From positions 3,675,001-3,739,000 of the forward strand of contig WARS01000032.1 of NCBI GenBank assembly GCA_008933995.1: DNA of 64,000 nucleotides, written 5' to 3'. Below the pieces are notes generated by a model. That model made no database searches and had not been told where the DNA came from. It saw only the letters and a list, made by a program, of their open reading frames with translations. A program made the position numbers and the translations under genes. Position 1 is the stretch's first letter, and each line of letters begins with the position of its first letter. Source of the DNA: Datnioides undecimradiatus (lineage: Eukaryota > Chordata > Actinopteri > Lobotiformes > Datnioididae). Positions 38,917 to 56,498 of the stretch are shown here, piece by piece.

Positions 38917-41105
38917 TGGAGCTCGACTTGCTGCAACATGCAGCGATTTCTTCACTTTTGGCCTTTAAATAAACAACCAATACCAGATTTCTTTTTTTCT
39001 TTATGCTCTTAAGGCATCAAGAAGGAATTAGGTTAAATCATACTCTCCTGCTTGCCTCAACATAATTTCATCTGGCATTGCAATTCAAGGTGTTGCGAAA
39101 TACAACAACATGGGAAGCTCGTTGTCAGTAATTTCCTGAGAACAGGATACTGCTTGAGTGTAGTGCACCTAGTCCTTGTCTATTGTGTGCTGTGTGAATG
39201 AGGAAGCTGGCTATGGATGTGAGAGCCAAGGAGAGGAATCCTTCCCACTCCTTCCATCACTATCAGTTACATTCCTCACCTATCCTGCCATATCAGATGA
39301 CCTTGTCTGCTATTCTGTGACACTCTTTCCCACACAATCCAACACTGTAACACGCATCCTGTTCTGTCCAGTCCCTTTAACTTTGCCTCAAGCCAGATAC
39401 AGACGTTGTAACCTCTGATCATCCAAAGTAATCTACAGACTTTAAGATAAAGAGAGATAAAAAGAGAGACAATGACTCAAACATCCTGTTGTTTTGTCTT
39501 TAGTTTAACAGAAATCTCTCTTCATATTATCACCTACATAGATTATGACAAGAGAAACAGCCTTCAGTCTTTATAAAGTGTCTTGATAAAAGAGCTATGA
39601 GCTCATTTTAAATCATCCGAGAGCAAAATACAGAACAAATTTGTTTTTAATTACTCGATTAATTACAAGCTTGCTGTGTTGTTGTCTCCGCTGTTTGGAG
39701 ACTGTTTGGATTGTCTTCAGTATCTTGTGTCTAAACAACTGCTGGTCTCACAATGATGGAAAGATAGCACCTCTGTTCATCATGTGCTGTACTTATCTAA
39801 ACATGTGAAGCCTGAACAGCAGCAAACAGGGCTGGCAGCACAAGTTCATCTATATCTAGTAATCAGTTTATGGTATAATTGGTTTGTTGGTTGTCATGTG
39901 AAGGTGGAGTGTTTACACTTCCAATGAAAGATTTTAATCAAAAATACAGTCAAGGTGGCTAAAATGGACATTAATGATGAATGTATTTGGACTTAAAGGT
40001 TGCCAGTACCTACATTATTCCTGTACCAAGTTTCACAGGTCTGAAAATGTGAAATCATCCAGTGCTTCACAAAAAAATCAGGCTGAAAAAAATATTTTAT
40101 GTCTTGTTGAAAAAAATCTGTTTTTCATCTTGTTGATCAACTCTTTACTGTAACTATGAGATTTATTTAGAAAAAAACTGTTTGAAATGTGATCTAAAAC
40201 TCTCTTCAGGCACTCAGACTGAACATTTTACAGTAATTATAAATACTACTGGGCAATGTTTGCTCACGTTTCATTGTATAGTATATACTTGCCATGTCTT
40301 GGTTCAGGGCAGCTGCTTAAAACCTCAGCCCTATTTGCCAGAAGGTGAATTAACCTGCCATTCATCAAAGACTTTACAGGGTTACTGTGCAAACATGCTG
40401 CCTGAAACTAAATCCAGGTGGCATGGCTGATGTTGCCTTAAACTGATGCTTTATTGGTGCTCTCAGTGTTGCTGAAATACTACGTGGACAGTTTTAGTGC
40501 ACATGAGTAGATCAAAAAACTATTAAAACTGGGAAATTTTGAATTTCCCTCCTGCTGGAAGATTGTACAGTTTAACACAGAAGCTGTGTGACAAACAGTT
40601 TTAGTGACATGTTGTATTTTGGCATTTGACATTTAGTGTGAATTATTTGTGTGGTTGCTTATTTCTGTTGCCAACAACGTCACATACAGGACACAGTAGT
40701 CTTTCTATGCCACTTTTCCTGTCAAAATCAATTGTTTAATCGATTACCAAATATAAGTCACTTCATTACTGAATGAGACAGGATGTGTTCAGGCCCACAT
40801 GGTCAGAAAACTGCTGAATGCATGACTGCTGAATTCATTATTTGCAACATAGAAATAAATCTGGGAGCCTGTTGGAAAACTGTAAATTGAATACAAATAA
40901 CTGGGTTTGTCTCCTTTAAGTTAACGCCACGGTAAAGTGTGTGTTACATTTAATGATATTGTTTTATTATTATGAACTGAATTTAAACTTTGTTCCGGAG
41001 ACACATAGATAGAACTTGATCTCAATAAAATTGCAAAAAGTGAATCAAAGACTTTATTAACAATGACAGAAACAGTAGTTTGTACCTTTAAGGGCTCTTC
41101 TCTGT

Positions 41106-41107
<2 letters not shown>

Positions 41108-41152
<45 letters not shown>
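41108..41152. repeat. (CA)n microsatellite
   Basis: Pure CA dinucleotide run of about 44 bp. Confidence 0.95.
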
Positions 41153-41154
<2 letters not shown>

Positions 41155-43019
41155 TTTTGTCTTCCTGCTTCCCTCCCTTTGACAAAGACATTTTTATTCT
41201 GACTTTAACTCAGCGCTCAGATGAGTAAATTTAGAGTCAGACTGTTTCCAATTGTGTAACTGGTAGTTTGAATACTCTCACTGTTGCCTCATTTGAGCTC
41301 ATGTTCCCACCAAAACCTCAAGAGCAATATGATTTTACTGCGCCAAGTGGCAACACAATTGTGTTTTATTTTGTAGGGTGTCCTCAAATATTCCTTAGCA
41401 CCACTCTTCTTTGCACAAACAAGGAATAACTCATGAAATTTAAAGTTTTGTCTGCTCCGGAGGGCCTCAGACCATCCGAATTTTTGTGGCACGCCATTTT
41501 AGATGTTTATCTCCTGTAATGACTTTTTGAAAGCGTCCATAATTTTCAAAGGGTCAGCCCTGCATTCCTCTGGAAGTTCACAGGAAGTGTGGCACAATGG
41601 AGGACAAAATGGCCTGAGGCGTTGTCCACCTCCAACAGACACACATACACACACATAGTGACACACAAACACAGGGAGGGAGCAGAGGAAGTCGTGAGGT
41701 GGTGTTAAATGACATGACCAGACTTTTAAAAAAGGTGGAGACGGTGCTGCTTCACAGTGTGGAACTGAAATGCAAACATGTTCCACTTTGCTGACCAGTC
41801 GCCTCCATGTGAGTGCCGCCCACAGAGACGTAGTGTCTGCATGTTTTTTTAAAAAAGAGCCTGTTTAAGAATACACAGCATCTGAGACATGATGGGAATG
41901 CGTGTGCCTGTGTGTGTGTGTGTGTGTGTCTTTCGGGGTGGTGTGTTTAATTAAGGAGAGTGAAAGCAATAGAGAGATGATTGTGGACACATACCATCAG
42001 CAGCTCAATACAGACTCATTGGGCCTATAGATTTTTAGGTCTAATGAGATAATCAGCCTGAGGCCAGTGCCACATACTGTACAACAATCAATTTCTGTGG
42101 CCTGTTGTGCTTTGATTGCACCCACCTCTTTACCAGTTCAGTTAGAGCATGCACGTGTTTTCTGTGCTATATTTGTTTAGACTTAAAATATAGATTATGT
42201 AGAAGCAGGACAGTATCTGTGACCCTGCCTTTTCTTTTCTGTCTCTCCCACCACCACCTCAAAGACATGATCGGTCTGTTATGACTGAAATCTTGGCTAT
42301 TTAAAGGGCCCACAGTAAAAGTCAGAGTCCCTGACTAAAGTCCTCAATATAGTAGCAGTCAGGTCCAAGCAGGTAATAAATAGCTCTGTCTTATCTTTTG
42401 GACTGGACAGAAATAAAAGCCTGTCATAAAGATTTGCTTTCTCCCTAGAGGCGGGAAGTTTATCTCATCAAGGAAACAAAAATAGACATGTGTGAAAAAG
42501 TGTTGCGATCCATCATCTGGAGACGATGCAGAAAAGAAACTGAACTGTGCGACCAATTTAATGACCTCATTGTGTGGAAGTAGGGAGGGTTAAAGATGTC
42601 CCAGACTGTCTATCCATCCGTGCATCTTGTGATTCTGTGCGTGACCTCTTCTCAGTGGGACAACAACCCCTGCATGTTTAAGATTTGAACCTGTAAATCA
42701 GCAGGAGGACGACTGGTGCCCATGTGTGGCACTCTCCAGCTCTGTTCTGCACCATGTAGTGTGATATTGTGTACAAAGAGCCACTGTGTTTGTAGTATAC
42801 AGGGCATACACGGACCTCAGATTCCAGTGGACAGCTGCCACACTCACCACACTGGGACACACGCACACACACACATCCACAGGCATGCACAGCCTTAACA
42901 CACTTGAACAGACAGACAGGCGTTATAATTTCCCACAGTGTTCTGCAGTGAATGTTAAGAGACCTAAACCTCATCATGAATGTAATATTATAAACAGACT
43001 TTATCAGAAGGGTAAAGTA

Positions 43020-43560
43020 AGTAAGTCAGTACATTTCTCAAGTAAAATACAATTTATTCTTTACTTGAGTATTTTCATATTATGCCCCTTTCCCTACTAG
43101 TCTTTCTTATTAAAAGTTACCATTATTACTTGCCAGATTAAGATTGCACATGCAGATCATGTGATCAATGAATAAAATGTTAAATATTGTTAAGTATTGT
43201 TGTTAAGTATTGTTATTGATTAACACCCAACAGTTCATAGAATAGATTAATTATATAGCTACATTTTGATCAGCTACACTGTGAAAGTACAGCTTATGTC
43301 AATGTATCAAAGTTACAAAGTTTTATGTAATTATTTACCTTCAAGTTTCACACAACTATACATACATACCACCTCAGTACTGTATTTAAATACACAACTA
43401 CTTCACTTTACACTTCTACTCCACCACTTACTTTAAAGGAAAAATGTTGCAACATTGCAAAATTGCTCCACTGTATTTATTTAGCAGTTACATTTCAGAT
43501 TAGATTACATGCAAAACTCTGTCAGTCTGTAAAATATGATTCATATGGTAAATTAAATAA
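43020..43560. repeat. Dispersed ACTTxxGTA-rich repeat, copy 3
   Basis: Contains TTTACTTGAGTATTTTCATA, ACTTCACTTTACACTTCTAC and CTCCACCACTTACTTTAAAG, the best-preserved copy of this family in the window. It ends less than 400 bp before the amotl2 promoter region. Confidence 0.5.
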
Positions 43561-43939
43561 GCATGGTGCCTTGATATAATCACACAAAACAAAAGCCACA
43601 AATCCAGGACGTTTACTTGTTATCAGGTAGTTCTACAGTGTGGTATTCTTCCTCTTTACTTAATTTAATGATCCGCATACTTCTCCCACCTCTGAATGAG
43701 TTAATCAGAGACACAGGAACAGTGCATCTGGGAAGGTCTGTTAAACTTCTGCAAAGCGGCGTTGGAAGGCGATTTTGCATGAATGCATTTGTATCTTAAA
43801 CACCTTCACTCAAAGCTTAAATACCCTCACCTATATTTTTTAACTCTTCATTGGTAACGTTAAAGCGGCATTGCAGCCTCCCTCCCTCCCCCTCCCGTGT
43901 GGTTTTACGCTTTTGATCCCAGAGGGACCTCGCGTTTTA

Positions 43940-43954
43940 CATTCCTGGCATTCC
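43940..43954. promoter_or_regulatory. Tandem TEAD-type motifs (CATTCC-3bp-CATTCC) at amotl2
   Basis: CATTCCTGGCATTCC holds two MCAT/TEAD core motifs in the same orientation with a 3-bp spacer. AMOTL2 is an established YAP/TAZ-TEAD target and a feedback inhibitor of YAP, so this pair, about 220 bp before the donor of the presumed 5'UTR exon, is a good candidate response element. Confidence 0.6.
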
Positions 43955-43979
43955 GACCTCAGTCCCTCCTCGGTTACTT

Positions 43980-44174
43980 ATTATCGCCGCCTGCTCTCTC
44001 CACAATCATTTCACAGCAAGAGAGGAGTGCGGCAGCTCGTCCGGGGGGGAGGAAGATGAGACACGTTTGACTCGACTTAGAAAAGAAAAACCTAATGGAA
44101 ATCGCGGAATTACTCTGAATTTTTGACTTATCGAGGTCGAGAACAGCGTTTGGAGACGATGAGAGCGTGAGCTG
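43980..44174 (+). other. Presumed amotl2 5' untranslated exon
   Basis: A relatively CpG-containing stretch ends at a strong donor, GAGCTG|GTAAGA (44174/44175). The next exon starts at 44717 after TCTCTTTCAG and carries the start codon at 44803. The 5' limit is a guess, because no TSS motif is clear. Confidence 0.45.
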
Positions 44175-44802
44175 GTAAGAAGAGCGTCTTTTCTGCTTTT
44201 TCCACAACAGAAAAACGAGCACAAAACATAAAGTCACGTCACTGTGACCTAATGTTGAAACTGCTGATAGTATAATGTGTTGGGAGCAATTTAAAGGTCG
44301 TTTATTGTATTTTAAACGCAACAATTGTGCTACAAGAGCAAACATGAAGTGACTTTAAAATGCGGTTTTGTGCGCTTTTGCTCCCCCGTGAGATTGGAAT
44401 TTTTGGCGCATGTATTTTGTGCCTGCTGTGGAAAATGTCTCCACAGCTCTGTGTTGTCGCTGTTGGTAAAGTGGACTCAAAGGCTGCTCTATTTTCATAC
44501 AATACTCGCACTTAAGTGATAACCAGAGAGCTCGATAGAGTTTCATATATAAAAGGGAATGTGTTTACATGATACTAAAGTGTTACTGCAAAGGCCTGCA
44601 TGCCTCAGACAGCCTTTCCTTCTGCATATGATTGTATTAACAGGGTATTCAAATATCAGTTGTCTCCTGTTATACATGTTTAACCTCAGACTGATTGTAC
44701 TTTGTGTCTCTTTCAGGTTCACAGCTGATTTATTTAAATACTTTGAAGATACGAAAGAACTCTCCTTGTCTTTAGAGAAGATAACTACGCACACAGAGAG
44801 CT

Positions 44803-50568
<5,766 letters not shown>

Positions 50569-51822
50569 AGAACTGAGAGATGGATTTTGAATGAGCAAAC
50601 AGAACAATCCCGAGAATCTGTGAAGAGTGCACGCCTTTGAATAGAGAACAGATTAAATATTGGATGCAAGAATGTGGTAAAAAGAGGCCAACGCACGTTC
50701 AATAAAGGACTGTTTTCACATTTTCGAGTCAGAGCTGTGCTCCGACTCACTCACTTACTAAGCTTGGACAGCTGCGGGCAGTTTGTCCGACCGCGAGAGA
50801 ATAGATGAATCTTCTGAGGTACTTGGACAGTATTGTGGATTGTAATAGGGCAACATGTTCTCAGAGAGTGTATGCCGAGATATAATTGCTGCTTTTCCCC
50901 CACTTTTCTCCCACCCCTTTATCTCATTGCCAGGTCCAGTGAATTAAGAACCTTCATATTTATCTTATCTGGCTTCCACATTCCCCAAATATTAACTTAA
51001 GGCTCATGCTCTTCTAGATAAACATTAAATAAAATGTGACCTCCAGTCCCCGCCTCCACCACCACCAAAAAAAAGTGGCATCAATCTGAGCAACTTCATT
51101 CCCATCACATGGTTTTTATTTTATTTGGAAAACTTCCCTTTGTTCAATAATTTAAGCTTATGAACCCATGAAACACTGCTGATTGAAATGCTCTTGCTGT
51201 CCATGTTTCTTAAGCTCTGGTAGCTGGTCCTGCAGAAGCTTGAAGGCGTGTGAACAGTGAGCTGCATCATATAAATATATGAAAAACAAACTATTTGTTT
51301 TGTTTTGTTGTTTTTTGCCAAACTGACACAAACCTGGTGTTGTTGGTAATTTTGGGAGGATGTTGCATCATGGTGTTGATTTCATCATCTGTTGCTTTTT
51401 TTCTGATAACTTCTCAAAGTGTGTTTGCTTGTGTGATTACAGTATGCGAGTGTGTTTCCTGATGTGGTGATTCTGCTGGTTTTGGTCACCACTGTGGGGT
51501 AAAAGTTGAAAACTTCACCGTGTTAGTTTGTTTGTTTTTTCTGTTTACTGTGAGCTTTGAACTAACAAACAGGTTAATTATTATAATTATTATTATATAT
51601 TTTATACAGATGTTTGTATTGTTATTTTAGATATAATAGTGCTTTGAGCAGGATGCCAAAGAGTTTATGTATGTATGTTGTAAATTATGTGCCGACAATC
51701 ACGGTCATGTCAAGCTGTACACAACCAACCGAGTGTTGACTTCAAACAGACATTTCTGTGAACTTCAAACAATATGAAGGTTCTTACAGTTGAATTCATG
51801 CAACATTTCATAAAGCAATAAA
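50569..51822 (+). other. amotl2 3'UTR with poly(A) signal
   Basis: AT-rich, non-coding, ending with AATAAA at 51817-51822. Its 1.25-kb length is typical for the gene family. Confidence 0.6.
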
Positions 51823-52411
51823 ATATTCTAATATACGTTAGCTGTCTCTCTGACTTGTGTCATTTAAACCTTTAAACCATAACTGGTTATTTTCTATTTT
51901 CCTGTTTGCTGATATAAAGTTGAGTTCCGATATGCTCATGAGTTATTCTCGTGAAATGTTGTGAATCTTCTCCTCCTGTCTCACAATCTCCTCTTGCTCA
52001 TTGTCACCCTATCTGCTCATTGCAGTCCTCTCGTTCCAGCACAGAGGAGAGTGCTCTTCATTAATGAATACCAGAGCTGCATTCTTTTGGGTTCAACTTT
52101 CTCGGGTGGCCTGCTCTCTTGTTCTCTTCTTGCAATGAAGAGCGTGCTTGACATAGATCACATTCTCATCAGGACACGTAACCCTAGAAGTGACAAAGGC
52201 AGGTTTTCTCCCAGATTAGCTGCTGCTGCCATTGGAAATTCCTGCGTGCCGCCATCCACCTTCACTAACATGTGCTGCGTTCCTTAAAGCTTTTACTGCC
52301 TCTGATTAAACACACACCCAGAGGTGTTTATGGAGTATTTCAGGGCGTTCTGGTGAATATGAAGATGAAGGATGGAGTCTGTTAAGTGTGCTATCTGTTT
52401 CAGATCTTTGT

Positions 52412-52477
<66 letters not shown>

Positions 52478-55460
52478 ACAGAGCCACAGATATCGACTTG
52501 TACCAGTTTGGGGCGGTTGAGCTGCACTGACAATGAGACTTCACAATGCAGAAAGACAAAGACAATGAATGTTATGTTGTCATCAGCGTCAACTGACATG
52601 ATTCACCATCATGTGCAACATGCGTTGAAATGATGAAGAATGAAACATGGCTGTAGACTGACACAAGTTTTCACACATTATATCTGATAAATGGAGCTGA
52701 TTGGAGCAATGACTAGTGAAACCCGGAGGACTTTGATTAAATATCTGTATGTTTTTTTTTAAATAACATGACTTCCAGTAAGATCCCCCTTGTAAAGGGG
52801 TGTAAGCTGTAACCAATAGCTTTATGTTATACGGTATACAAATGCCTCATAAATCAGTTATAAACTATTGAAAAGAACAAACTTTGGGTCGTCATGTAGA
52901 GAAAAAACGCTACAAGATGAGAAGATGAAACGATGTTCTGGATCACTATCCTTTTGTTTGCTTATTTAGACTTACACCTGAAAACTTGATATTAAACTTA
53001 TTGTTTCTTGTTTTCACATTCATTGAAAACATTTTCACTTTGAGACATGGGAAATCCACAAGCACTGACTTTATTACTAACATGTAATACTATTACTATT
53101 ACAACATGTTAGACTTCATCTGGACTTACTTCAATCACTGTCTCTGGTGTTTCCACAGCTCAAGTGTCCTTTATGCTAATGTGTCCTTGAGCAAGACACA
53201 GAGTCTAACCAGCTCCAAGGATGCTGCCGTGATGAAACCAAACAGCCAGTGTCTCTGCAAACATTACACCACAGTTTCTCAGCGTTACTGTGATTGAGAA
53301 AGAATAAAACAGTTGTGTGCACATCCATGAAACCTCAGGGGGACTGAAGCAGAATATCTTAATATGTAATTTGTCCTTGGACAAATAGACCTGTGCTGGT
53401 TTTATTACTTTTATTACAGTGTGGGAGTCATTTTCTATTGTATTCAAACAATAAAACATATAAGATATGTCAATGTACAAAGACAAAAAGTAGAAAACAT
53501 AGTCTCGTAAACTGTTGGTGTTATATTCAATCTAATAGCATGGTCTCATGATCTGTAGACACTGATTTCACCTTTCAACCCTAAATACCTATCTGTAAAG
53601 AGTGTAAGCATAGGTGTTTTTCAACATATCTGTTAATAATAAGTCTCCTTATTTCATGTAATTGAGCAGCATTGTGAGGCAAGTGCACAATATTTCAAAA
53701 TTAATCATTCACCTCAACCCATAACAAGTTATTTATGGTTCATTTTGTGTCAGCTTAGAAACATTTACTCATTCTCATTCACAACTGAGCAAGTAAAGGT
53801 TGAATGTCTCCTGCTGCAGTGCGGTTTGATAACTGAATGAGGGAAAATGTTAAAACACCTCAGCATGCCTGGACTTGGGCAGAGAGGATATGAGCTGGTG
53901 AGATGCGACGGATGCTTTTGACAGGGAAGCTTGTATGGGAAAACACAGAGCAGGAACTGGTGGTATGCAATGCCATCAATCTTATTTATGAACTGAGAGC
54001 TCTTATCTGGCGCACTGACTGACAACAGTGTGAGGACTCGCCAACATTCCTCTGTGAATGTGAAAGGCAGCTGACAAGTTTCGACTGTGGCTCCCTCTCT
54101 CTCTTTTTCCCAGAATTGATATGATGAAGGAGGATACAGCGTAAATGGGAGTCAGGGGTCAAATTCCATTGTGCTCAAACATTCAAGAAAATTACATTTT
54201 CTACACTCTTTGGAAGAGTTTTCCCTTCTCTCCAACTCAGTCACATGGGAACTTCATGTTGACCGCGCTCACCATGAAAGGAATGGCTTTGTTGCTGTGT
54301 AAACCATGGAAATGATCTTCTCACACTGTGTGTTTGTGTGTGCTGCCTGGCTTTATTGCCCCATCCTAATGTTTACAGTTTAACAGCGCATTCCTACCAG
54401 ACATCAGCCTTTGAAGTTTCAGCACATTCAGCAAATATGTTGATGGCAAATGATGATATCAAAGTCAGAGATTGCAGAGGAGGTTTTAGGAATGTGGACT
54501 GTCTTCCACTCACATTGGTACGGTAATTGATATGGCCTTGATTTGATTTCTGAATAAGGCCAAACACTCATTAAGAAAGAACAATTATAATCTGTGAGAC
54601 ACAAATTATAGTTGCTGTGTACATATCACAAGCAAAGCATATATACAAACACATGGACACAAATGAATATTGAGGCTGAGCGTGATGATTGATTGATTGA
54701 TTGACTGGGCTCCTCAGGGGCTGATATATGCAACTCTGATGAATGGACATGGAATAACTTGTCAGATAACACCCGGCGGGACAGCTAGTAAATCCTATAT
54801 AATTTCTTTCTCTTGTCATAACAAAACAAGCAGGTTTTTGGTTCTAGATAATGCATGTGTCGCAGCCAGAAGGACACGGGAGAGTAGCTTGTCACCACCT
54901 GCTACACAAGCCTGCTGGAGAGCCTGCAGTTGCGAATGTCTTTGCTCTTTGTTCAGGGTCCATATGTTCAAAACCACAGCCTGTACTCATGCCCATATTT
55001 CAGCCACACGTCCCTGCTGTGTGCTTGAGTGGAAAGACAGTATGATAAAATGTTATGCAGGCTTTTTTATGGTGAGGCTGTCTACTCATATTTGAAACAA
55101 AGCAGGGGTCCCAAACGTTCCAGGGGGGCTGCATAAATATGACTTTAAAATGAGGCCACATGATTTTTCTACTCTTTGCACTCTCACATGAATTCGTAAT
55201 CTGTTGATAATCACCTCCAAAGCATTTAGAAATGTCATAAGACTTGTACATCTTGTCAGTACATCAGCATGTTTTTGCTGACAAATAGCCCTGCAGAGGT
55301 TTAAAGACCGAATTCAATAACACTTGATAGTTATTAACACTTCCAGATCCTCTGAGACACAGAACATGAGATATGTACTGTAGCTACAGTGTGCGCTCCA
55401 CCCCCTGGAAAACATGTGTTCTTTGACTTGAGGCATTAGATCTGTTAACTGCTTTGTGAA

Positions 55461-55497
<37 letters not shown>

Positions 55498-56498
55498 CAA
55501 GTTTTGGTCATGTTATGTTTGACTGACTAAACTCAACTTTGAATCAGTGTAGGCAACTGTTGCAGGATGCATCTGCCTCTGATACCCAGATAACTAAGAA
55601 CAGTCAGCACATTGTTTAGATGGGAAATGTTATAATTGGATATCCCTGATAAAATCAGTTAGATCAAATTAAGCCTTTTAAACATGAATCTCACCCCAAG
55701 TTCCATGATTTTTAACAGGTAACATTAATACAAAGAAATAAATAAAGTAAAAAAATATCAGGCCTAAATATTTAATTTTCAAAATTAAGACATGGTTTTT
55801 AATATAATGTATTTTTGAATTATAAAATCACTTTATCATGGAGACTTACTGAAAAAAGCCACAGTCATGATACATAACCTTTGAAGCTGAACATCACCAC
55901 CTGCTGGAGTATGACCAGATCTGCACATTATTCGCATTTGCAATGTCCATTATCATCTACTTTAACTGAGGTTCAGGGCTGCACTCCACGTTATACAATA
56001 ACCCAATCAAACCAGAGGCAGTCGTGTAAGACTATGATGTAGCGCATTCATCCTGAATCTTTTTTTACATACGATTTATAAAAGGACACAAGAAGAAACA
56101 TTACATGAAGTTTAAACTCACTAGCACAGGACAGGACTACAGGGAATTAAGAAGGGTTGGTGATTTATATAATACAGACAGGATTTGGCAATAGGTCGTG
56201 ATTTCTTTTTAATTGGTTTGCGCTTTGCTTTTATTGATAAACCAGAAGTCAGACAATGTAGCGTAAGATCATGAATCAACACACTCCGGTACAGCAGGAG
56301 GCGATGTGCACCTTTAAAGTTGGTTTACGACCCGCCAACCAAAACAGAATAAAAAACACCTCCGCCAGAGCTCCATCATCCTGCCCTGTGTGTTGTTGTT
56401 ATTGTTGGAACTGTCCAACCTGTCTGTGTTTAAGTCTTTTCATGCATTAAATACAAGGCCTGTCATCTTTATTAGGCGGGGCAGAGCTTAAGTCCGGG
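51823..56498. other. Intergenic region between amotl2 and the THAP genes
   Basis: No supported exon. Contains (CA)n at 52414-52475 and 55462-55494, and a short (GATT)n at 54689-54704. The open frame at about 51961-52287 has no family resemblance. Confidence 0.5.
52414..52475. repeat. (CA)n microsatellite
   Basis: Pure CA run of about 62 bp; a second, shorter one lies at 55462-55494. Confidence 0.95.

Larger units (their letters stand above)
38917..43860. other. Intergenic region upstream of amotl2
   Basis: No coding exon supported. Contains (CA)n at 41108-41152, a (TG)n at 41909-41929, a CA-rich tract near 42860-42880 and a dispersed repeat at 43020-43560. It may hold amotl2 enhancers, but nothing specific can be shown. 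Confidence 0.5.

Noticed and set aside
51961-52287. A 108-codon open frame beginning with a hydrophobic stretch like a signal peptide
   Set aside because: No homology recognised, no splice context, and composition like the surrounding intergenic DNA.
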